Both the position numbers and the translations under genes were made by a program. A stretch of DNA of 64,000 bases from Jacaranda mimosifolia (Eukaryota > Streptophyta > Magnoliopsida > Lamiales > Bignoniaceae), in NCBI GenBank assembly GCA_018894105.1, contig CM032128.1, positions 26,373,299-26,437,298 of the forward strand. The letters are read 5' to 3'. A model generated the notes under the pieces. It did not search any database, had not been told where the DNA came from, and saw nothing but the letters and a program-made list of their open reading frames with translations. Each line of letters begins with the position of its first letter. Position 1 is the stretch's first letter. Shown one piece after another: positions 54,934-64,000 of this stretch.

Positions 54934-55450
54934 TATAAAAAATTTCAATTGAATTAAAATACTAAAAATTATAAGAATTTGACATTCGGCCAAAATTGGA
55001 CAATTAGAATCAAAATTGCACAATTACAATATATATATATCTATACATTATATGTAATATATCTATACATTATCTGTAGCACAGTACATTATATGTAATA
55101 TATCTATACATTATATGTAGCACAGTTTTGTGTTTATCTAATTGTGCAATTTTGATTCTGATTGTCCAATTTTGGCCAAATGTCAAATTCTTAGAATTTT
55201 GAGTATTTTAATTCAGTTGAAAAAAAAATTGTAACACCTCTAAAATTCAGTGTTTTTGAAAATAAGAATTTATAAATCAAGAAATTGGTTGGTCGGACTT
55301 TAGGACTCAAAAATTAATAAATATCTACACATTATATGTAGCACAGTTTTGCGTTTATCTAATTGTGCAATTTTGATTCTAATTGTCCAATTTTGGCCAA
55401 ATGTCAAATTCTTATAATTTTGAGTATTTTAATTCAGTTGAAAAAAAAAT
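54812..55450. repeat. Inverted repeat cluster of Helitron 5' ends
   Basis: Two minus-oriented copies (54812-54933 and about 54938-55035) and two plus-oriented copies (about 55103-55230 and 55322-55449) of the same ~125-bp text (ATGTAGCACAGTTTTG, CTAATTGTGCAATTTTGATT, TTTTGGCCAAATGTCAAATTC, TTAATTCAGTTGAAAAAA) face each other across a short TATCTATACATTATATGTAA-rich spacer. A long fold-back is possible. Confidence 0.8.
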
Positions 55451-55540
55451 TGTAACACCCCTAAAATACAATGTTTTTGAAAATAAGAATTTATAAATCA
55501 AGAAATTGGTTGGTCGGACTTTAGGACTCAAAAATTAATA
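55102..55540 (+). repeat. ~220-bp tandem duplication across a Helitron-LTR junction
   Basis: Unit one (55102-55321) and unit two (55322-55540) each contain the Helitron 5' end followed by the first ~90 bases of the LTR-like family (TGTAACACC...AAAAATTAATAAA). Since both units hold the same junction, the duplication arose after the LTR had inserted. Confidence 0.75.
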
Positions 55541-58322
55541 AAAAGGACTTAATTGCATGGAAATTGAAAGTTTGTGGGCCAATTTGTAATTTAAAGAGAC
55601 TTGATTGGATCACATTTTCATTGTTTTGGGGGCTTCATGGTTATAATTCTTGGTCAAAGGGTTCAAAATAGGGCACTAACTAAGTTTGGGGCCAAAGTGA
55701 GAGGTTTTGAAGTTTTAGTGGACCTAATTGAAAACTGAACCAAAATTTTGGGGGTCAATCTGCGATTAAGGAAAGATCAATTCTTTAAATATGGCATTTT
55801 GCAACTTGAAACCATTTCTTCCTTGTTCTTCCCTGCAACCTCTTCCCCCCTACTCCGACGATCTCTTCCAGCAGCTGGTATTCCCCAAAACCAAACTGAT
55901 AACTTCCTTCCCCTTACTCCCAACTGCACTCGAACACCACATGCACGATGGTTTGGGCGGCGTGCCACTGGTATTTTGAAGCTAGGAGCACAGCCATGGC
56001 GGTGATCGACGGGTGATGGCAGAGCAGCGGCGAGGATGCACTTTTAGGCGGTGTTTCTGGAAGTTTTCAGCTTCAGGAAGCTAGGGGTACCCTTACTTGG
56101 AAGTTTGACGCAGCGATGGCGGCAAAACGGGAAGATCGGAGTGGCGTGGGTTGGTGCTGAAACTTCAAGGCATGATTTGAGGGTGAATTCGACTGTAAAA
56201 CCTGAAATTGGTGTTGGCATTAGATTCAGGAGGTTGAAAGGAGTCTTTTAGTGGTGGCTGTGGTTTGCTTCGACAACGGCGACGGAGAGAAAATTTCTCC
56301 TCCTCGACGCAATGAGTGCACCCGTGTACTTGGTTCATGATTCTGGAACTCTAATGGCAGAATCTTGGGTTAAAGTTTTGGTTGACTTTGAAAATATTCA
56401 TGTATATTGTACCCTTTTTCATTGTGAGCCTTGTGATTACGCCAAGATTGAGGATTATGGTATGATTGGTATATATATTTTTATGTTTCCCATGCAAGGA
56501 GTATTATATAGTTAGTGGACCTAGACATGTCATGTTATATGCCAAACCTGGACTAAATAAGTTTGTTAAGTGATTAAACTTTAATTCATGGATTTAAGAC
56601 CTAAGTGGCATTGGTTGGGATTAGTTATGAAGGAATTAATTATGGGAATGATTATGCAATTAAGGACTAGATTGCATGCCATTATTGGAACTGATAAAAA
56701 CCTTGTGGCTACTTCTGAAATTATCGACTTAATTAGGGCACTTTATACTGATAGTACCTATTGAATCTTAATTATCGTGTTGATTGATAGGTTAGTGATT
56801 TTTGAATGCTAATGGTGTAATTTTAGAAGATTATTAGAGTTGAATGGGGATTTTGACTATAAATATACTCATTTGGTTAGGTGACGAAGAAGTGGGTCCA
56901 GCGGACCATTAACTATTGACTGCAACTGCCTTCTGAGACTTTGGAGGTGAGGGTCTGCCACTCTGGCCTTGATTATAACTATCTATTATTGTGATAAACC
57001 CCTGTGAGGATTCTTATTTTGTACTGACTGTATCGTGTTTATTGAAATCCGTATATTGATTGAAATCTAGATTGTTATATGTTATCTGATATGTACACCC
57101 ATGTGAGGGTTATCGCTTGTTATTGATGCTGAATCCTGTTCGTTCTGGCGTCCAGAACTCTTATTATGTTATTCATTTTTCGTCCCTTGTACCCTACAGC
57201 CTTGCCGGCTGATCCTGTATTTCTTGTTAGCTCTTTATAACGTGTTGGTTGTTAAAGAAATCTTGTTGGTCTAGTATTCTATTGTATTTCTCCTTATTGA
57301 CTTATTTTGTAACCCCTAAATTGCCTCATCAACTAGTGTACTGTGTATACTGAATGTTTTAGATTTGCACCTTATTATATTCATGTTTATTGTTTTAAAA
57401 GTTAAACTCTTATCTGTTGGCATTATATCATATCAACCCATAGGAATACCTTTGGGAAGTTCAACCTGGAGGGACACCACGAGAAGTTGGGCGCAGGGCT
57501 TGGTCTAAAAAGATGACCGGGTGGAACGGACCGACGGTGATAGGTCTTTTGGCTAGTACCTACATATGATCCTGACTTACAGGTAACTGGACGTAGCGAA
57601 TTGTGAGTGATGGGATCAACCATGCGGTCGATCATACTATAAAAATAAATTATTACCCGTCGAGTTGAGTGCTCGAGCAGTGGTGCGATAAGGAAATCTT
57701 ATTTATGCTATACTGATGCCTGGTACTAGCAATTATAAATTGATCTGGGAGTAACAAGGTTGGAATGACCAACAATCTAATAAATTTGATATCGTGTGTG
57801 CTATGTACATTGTTGATTCATATTAAAAATTCTTGCTTGTTACCAAATTGTTTGATGATTGTTGTATCTCAATAGCTTTCCTTTAAATCCTATCATTTTC
57901 TTTTCCCTCACTAAGTCCTTAGGACTTAACCTCTTGTACTGTTTTGATTTTCTGAGACAAGAATAGGTGATGAACTCGGAGCTCCGGCTTGGACATAAAC
58001 ATATTTTGTAATAGATCAGGTGTTTAAATGTTTATATGGAATCATTTGAATGTTAAGATTGGATTTTGAGATGTTGTGATATGTCAGGATTGACAATGAC
58101 AACCTAAAGGTATGTATGTGCTTTGTTGAGTGTTAAGGAATAAACCATGGCATGTATTTAGTGTTTTGTCAAGGTTTATTTAAGATGAAGTATGCTGCTG
58201 TCTCTAATAAGTTCTGAAAAATTTTCTTATGGGTTTATTGCTTCTTTATGGCTTATTATTTAAGATTGAACTGAGTGGGCCGGCATCTCAGCTTAGGTGT
58301 TATCTCGAGATAGGGCGCTACA
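55451..58322 (+). mobile_element. Long solo-LTR-like element, copy C
   Basis: It starts TGTAACACCCCTAAAATAC, includes GAAATTGGTTGGTCGGAC, a TTTAAATA box near 55784 and a GC-rich segment (55840-56310), and ends CTCGAGATAGGGCGCTACA. Start and end match copy A in the opposite orientation. No 5-bp target duplication is evident. Short open frames inside (such as 55748-56005) have no homology. Confidence 0.65.
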
Positions 58323-59074
58323 TTATTAGTCATTAATTATTATCTTTAACTAATATGATTGTATCTTATCTCTAATTTTTTTTAATTCGAAATTCAAAAT
58401 GTATTTAATAATCTTTATCTGGTAGAGAATTTGATATTATCTACATGATATTATATATTGATGAGATAATATCAAAGATGTTTAGATGTAATAGAACTCT
58501 TATACTTTATATACCTCACTACAATTTAAAAAATAAAAACATATCCAAATCTCAATTCTCATTCAATCTTCCAATTTCACATCTTAAAGAAGAGAAATTG
58601 CAAAGTATCTCCATAAGAATTTCTCTATGTAAGTAAAGAAAAAGATATTACTATTTAATTAAATTCTTATATTCATTTTGTTGTTGATGTTTTAATTATA
58701 CGTTTTGTTCGTATATAAGATCGACTAATTATAAGTATTGATGTAATTCATGTGTATGATAAAGGGAAGACTACAAGAATCAAGAAAAATATTAAATATT
58801 TGTGATTAGTTTACATCAAAATCACGAGGTTTGTTTCTATTTTTATTATTTAAAGATATTATATTTTGACATATTTAATTTATGAGCTTTGTGGAATAGA
58901 CAATTTACTCAATTATAATAATATATATTTTTATTAATTAAACACCATATCCAATGATGTTCGTTCACTTTATGATTATTTACTTTATTGTAATAATAAA
59001 AAAGAATTTTATTTAAATATTAATATATGTAAATAAGTGGAGAATTGTTTGTGTGTGTATATATATCAATGAAA

Positions 59075-60540
59075 CCTGGTGATTCTAATCAAATTTTCAT
59101 AAAGATATTTGCTTGAACATATAGTGCCTAAGGACGATGGGCAATAGCAATCCAAGCACAAAATCCATAGACAAATCTTCTCAAATATGCTCAGCGATTG
59201 GCAAAGGAGTGTAAAGTCTAGTATTTTGACTAGCTTTTTGCAATCTGGCATGTATAACAATGTTGTACTAATCTTCCAACATCTCGCTTCAATTGTGGCC
59301 AATAGTATCTTTCTTCAATTGTAGAGATAGTCTTATCTCTTCCAAGATGTCCAGCTAGTCCTCCTCCATGCAAATCTGTAATAACTTTCTCACAGAAGGA
59401 AGTGCATGGAAGATAAAGTCTATTACATTTCATAAGAAAGCCTTTAGAAATGTGGAAATCTTTAGTGGGCTGCTTATGCTGGCACTTATCCCAAATATCT
59501 CCATAATCTTTATCACCTTCATAATTATCTTTTAAACATTCAAAGCCAATGATCTCACGACTAAGGGTTGTCAATAACTCCACTCGTCGGCTTAAAGCAT
59601 TTGCTACTTTGTTCTCTATCCCAGACTTATGCCAAAGTCGATATGGAAATTTCTCCAAAAAAGTGATCCATCTAGCATACATGTCCTGAATAATTCTTCT
59701 CTGGCCTCCAAGATACTTTAAAGCCTGATGATCAGTGTAAAGAATGAACTCTTTTCCAATGAGATAATGCTCCAAATGCTTTAAAGCTCGTATAACTGCA
59801 TAAAACTCTTTATCATAAGTAGACCACTTCTGTCATGCTTCACTCAGCTTTTTGCTAAAGAAAGCCACTGGTCGCTTTTCCTACGAAAGAACAGCTCCAA
59901 CACCTAATCCACTAGTATCGCACTCCACTTCAAAGACTTTGTCAAAACTAGGCAAGGCTAAAACTTGAGCATTGGTGTGTTTCTCCTTGTTGATATTGAA
60001 ACTTCTCTCTGCATCTGCATTCCACTGATTTTACTAAAGTGGTGAATAAACCATCGATAGAAAGTTGCCAACCCATGGAAACTCTACACTTCACTTACTA
60101 TTTTGGGTACTGGCTACTCTCAAATAGCTCGCACCTTATACTCATCAACACGAGTACCATTAGCACTAACAATAAACCTCAAGAATAGTAATTCAGACGT
60201 CATAAAGCTGCACCTGTTGAGGTTTATGTAGAGCTTATTCTGCCGTAAGACAATCAACACTTCTCAAAGGTGCAATAAGTGTTCTTCCCGAGAACAGCTG
60301 TGTATCAAGATGTCATCAAAGTATACTAAAAGTACTTGATTCATCAATCACATAAAAGTACTAGGAGCATTAGTTAAGCCAAAAGACATCACCAACCATT
60401 CATATAGTCCAGCTCGCATCTTGAATGTAGTCTTCCATTCGTCTGTTGGTGGGATTCTAATATGATGGTATCCACTGTGAAGATTAATCTTCAAAAAGAT
60501 AGTTGATCCATCTAATTGATCAAGCATAGCATCCAATTTA
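59075..60540 (-). pseudogene. Ty3/gypsy pol fragment (RT, RNase H, integrase zinc finger)
   Basis: From 60536 downward the frame reads the middle of a reverse transcriptase ([20 protein letters not shown], then [15 protein letters not shown]), a stop near 60348, then the YFDD catalytic box (VYFDDILI). RNase H follows ([15 protein letters not shown]), then the integrase HHCC zinc-binding region ([11 protein letters not shown] ... CYTCQIAKS) in the 181-codon frame 59230-59775. Text resembling SMDFVLGL follows, then homology is lost. Several stops and missing gag, protease and integrase core show a truncated copy without LTRs. Confidence 0.85.
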
Positions 60541-62357
60541 ATTTATCACAGATTAATTGATAAATATTTTATTTATTTTATATATAATTTTTATTATTCT
60601 ACAATTATTCTTTTATATTTTATTTCTATATTATTCATAGTACAATTCTATATTTTTAATCGTAGGGATTCTTTTCCCAACTAGTATAATATAATGATAT
60701 TTTTTCTTTTTAATTAATTTAAAGTTCACTTCATAGAAAATTTTTAATATATTTTTTCAAACACATCTTTATATTATTTTTGTTTTGTTTTTGTTCTAAA
60801 TTAATTAGATAATTAATTTATCATTGTTATTACTTTATTATTTCCTCAATATTTATTTAAAATTAAAATTCTTATGGCTAGCTTAGGGTTGCAATTTTTT
60901 TATTACTTAAATGCATCAACATGCAGTACTTTTTTATTCAATTAATTATATTTTATATATTTATTTTCAATACTATTTTCAAATATTTTTGTATGTTTAT
61001 ATAAGAATTTATATATCGTTGATATTAAAATTTTATTTTACTAGTATTTTAATTGCAACTCTCTCAATTTATCTAGATGAAAAAAATTATATAGACTACA
61101 TATTTGAATAATGTAATGTTATGAAATATTTAAAAATATATAATTTTTTAAGTTGTTGAAATTATTCCAATTTTCTCATCAAATGAATGAAGAAATACTA
61201 TATATTTTTCTCTAAAAATATTTATTAAACTTATTAGCATTTGATTTACTCATTTCTAATTATGTGCATATAAGAAAGAACTTTTTTCATTTTTTTTTAT
61301 ATAATAGCATGTGATTTGATAAGTTTATTTCGATTGGTTTAATCTTTACTTATTTATAATTTTTTTATAAGAAAATCATTTTATTTCTCTTAAATAAATA
61401 AATTGTTTATAAAAAAATATGTATACACAACTAAAAATCAAAATGTCATTTCTATGTAAATACTTGTACACAATTGATATATTTCATAGTCAGTAATTTA
61501 TATTTACTTTGATAATAATAACTATCAAAAATTAAATGAAGATACAGTGTAATGAAATTATCTAATAAGTATGAGATTTAATAAATATTAACTTATTTTT
61601 TATTTAAAGATTGAGATTTTAAAAAAAAATTTAATTATACATATTTATCCAAAAAAGCTTAAAATTTAACCCAAAAAAGTAATTGACAACTAAGTTATTT
61701 CAAAATAATAACCAATTTTTCATATTTAATAAATCTTTTTGTATTTATATAGATACAATCACATTATTTTTAGTTGAAGTAATGCAATATTCAATTATTT
61801 CTAATAAATAAATAAATAAATAAATGATATTTAATCATTTAATCAAATAAATTATTTTTATTTATTAACTAAATAATTATTTTCTAGACAACTTCAAAAG
61901 TAAAATTAAAATATTTAACAATCATAATTTTCTCTTAATATCGTGCTTTACTTAAAAAAATTTACAACTTATTTGTTGCTTATGAAAGAGATAAACAAAT
62001 ATTTATGTAAAATATCAAACCATCACTTCTTTATTAAAGAGTTAGAACTTTGAGAAATGAATAATTATAAATTAATTGATATGCAAGTAATCAATTTATC
62101 AAAGTCTTTAAAATTCAATTATTTTTATAATAATATTTTTAGATATGTAAAATATTTCTAGATAAAATTATATATAGAATATAACAAATGATTCCATTGA
62201 AGAATTTGTTTCAAATATAAACAGTTACTTCCTACAACGACTATAAACTCTTAACTTTATTTTTATATTATTAAATTTAAATTATTTTAGTTTTTTAATA
62301 ATATAATAATAGAGGACTCATTTTCAATTATTTGAAATAAATTCTTTTATATGGGAC

Positions 62358-62381
62358 ATATATATATATATATATATATAG
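62358..62381. repeat. (AT)n microsatellite
   Basis: TA dinucleotide run in the AT-rich interior of H4; another lies at about 63067-63084. Confidence 0.75.
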
Positions 62382-63424
62382 TTGACATAGTTGAAATTTT
62401 TTAAAAGTTTGATAACGACCACTTAAATAGCAAATGATATCAATTTATATATATTTTAATATATTTAACTACAATATTTTATAATTATATTGCGTACATT
62501 TATTTTAATACTTTTGCTTATAATAATTCATAAAAATATTTTACATGGATTAATGATGTGAGATAAAAAATATTTGACCGAAAGTAAGTATCCATTTAAT
62601 TATTTTGTAATTTTTATATTCTAATTATAAAAGAAACTTATGAGATATTGATATTTTATTTTAAATTGAATACTAAAAATTTACTTATTATTTTATTCAT
62701 GTACATAATATATGTTAATTGATAATTTTAAAAATAATAAAATAAATACATATATAAATAAAAATAAATAAATTTTACTTATTAGAGTTATATGGAATAT
62801 TAAGAAATACTTTAGCTTATAAAAATTGAATGTTACAAACTACTTATTGAATTAGTTATCAAATAACTAATAACCTAAAGTAAGCTATTTTCATAGATAA
62901 AGTACAATGATAATATATATTTACTCTAACAAAAATATTTAATATTTAAAATTCTCAAATGTCATGAAAATTGTAACTATAACTTAAGAAATCATACAAA
63001 AAAGCTTTATATTATATTAAAAAAAATATTTACTTATTTATCATATCAAAATATGTATGTATAAATATATATATATATATATATGTAATTTAAAAAGCGT
63101 ATTTAGTAAAATATTCCGAGTTATTTTTATCTTCTTAATTCTTTCATTTATTTTTTAAAATTTTATCATTTTATAAATTTTGTGTAATTTATAAATTTAG
63201 AATGAAAAATTCTTGATATCCTACAACTTATTTAAGCATAAATTATCTTTAAACATAATATTTTTAATTAAAATATTCATATTATTTTATTTAAATAGTA
63301 ATAGATTTTCTTTAAAATAATTATAATTCATGTTTTAATTACATGAAGTAAAATAAATATTATTATAAAATAAATTATTCAATCATATAATCATTTTCAA
63401 TGCATCGCAATGGGCACGTGCTAC

Positions 63425-64000
63425 TATTGATCATAAAAAAAGAAAATTTCAAAATTTGGATAGGGCAGAATTTTGCATTTCATATAATTTACAATCAAAT
63501 CTCGAGACTACGGACAAAATAAGAATATTCCAAAATAAGAATTTTGCATTTCATATATAATTTAATGAATTTATTTAGTATTTATGAGGGCCCTCGCTCC
63601 CCACAAAAACAACTATGTCAGATCTACAGAATTCTATTAATGGTGTTCAAAATTTATTAATCATTCAGTCAAGCAACAGTTAAGTTGTGAATGCTAATTG
63701 CAACCAATTTGAAGTAGCTAGCAGATTCCAAAAACACTCGTTCTGTTATTGAAAGACACTTACAACCAAAAAAATTACATAGTATTTGTTTTTCTTGAGG
63801 ACTATCTCTGTCCACGTTTCTTTTGAATTGGTTCAGTTATTTGTACTAGTAACTATGGAGATGCCTGTGTACATTGTTTATATTTTTATGCGTTTTTAAT
63901 ATTTTGAAAATAGAACATGAAAAACCGTTTAATCAATATAAGTATTAAAGAGATCATGAAAGAATGAATATGTGAGTTAGAGAACTACAAATGTATTTTT
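63425..64000. other. Gene-free right edge
   Basis: Non-repetitive, AT-rich sequence outside the Helitron terminus. TTTTGCATTTCATAT is repeated at 63471 and 63541. No coding frame is supported. Confidence 0.35.

Larger units (their letters stand above)
55103..63424 (+). mobile_element. Helitron-like element H4 with nested insertions
   Basis: The plus strand begins A|TCTATACATTATATGTAGC. The end near 63400-63424 reads ATGCATCGCAATGGGCACG then TGCTAC|T, with a TGC-ATC-GCA hairpin close to the end, a familiar plant Helitron 3' terminus. Inside lie the LTR-like copy C (55451-58322) and a Ty3/gypsy pol fragment (59075-60540). The remaining ~3.9 kb is AT-rich and non-coding. The 5' end is ambiguous because it is duplicated. 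Confidence 0.45.

Overview
The window is nuclear DNA of a flowering plant, probably a eudicot. It is very AT-rich, and its only intact conserved protein gene is a nine-exon plant hexokinase of the membrane-anchored (type B) class with canonical GT-AG introns. The rest is a nest of plant-type transposable elements: LTR retrotransposon remnants, hAT-like and other MITEs, a MULE and Helitron-like elements. The species cannot be read from the sequence.

Layout. 1-1785: repeat debris, including degenerate ~125-bp units. 1786-7591: a complete LTR element without pol, with a perfect 5-bp target duplication. It carries a decayed antisense ORF resembling the 'putative gypsy type transposon' domain and a nested hAT-like MITE. 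7592-11400: repeats and a short TIR element, no gene. 11420-17334 (minus): the hexokinase gene, with a TATA-like box near 17705 and two small upstream ORFs. 17735-38950: gene-free, with several MITEs, a ~3-kb solo-LTR-like element nested in a MITE and itself holding a MITE (30656-34410), and a truncated LTR retrotransposon remnant (37085-38030). 38960-46033: a 7.07-kb Mutator-like element with ~115-bp TIRs and a 9-bp target duplication, holding a decayed DUF1985/Ulp1-type gene and a ~400-bp tandem array. 46787-63424: Helitron-like AT-rich elements in tandem and head-to-head, into which two more ~3-kb LTR-like elements and a Ty3/gypsy pol fragment have been inserted.

Main biological point. The reconstructed hexokinase (511 aa) is open in every exon and keeps the LGGTNFR, sugar-binding and adenosine-side motifs. 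At residue 230, however, the catalytic aspartate of the family (N-D-T) reads as asparagine (AAT codon). Its overall sequence resembles the Arabidopsis hexokinase-like HKL1/HKL2 group, so it may be a non-catalytic sugar-sensing or regulatory hexokinase.

I found no CRISPR array, tRNA or rRNA gene and no second functional gene. I saw no gene cluster that looks like an undescribed system. The points of interest are the hexokinase active-site change and the architecture of the nested transposons.
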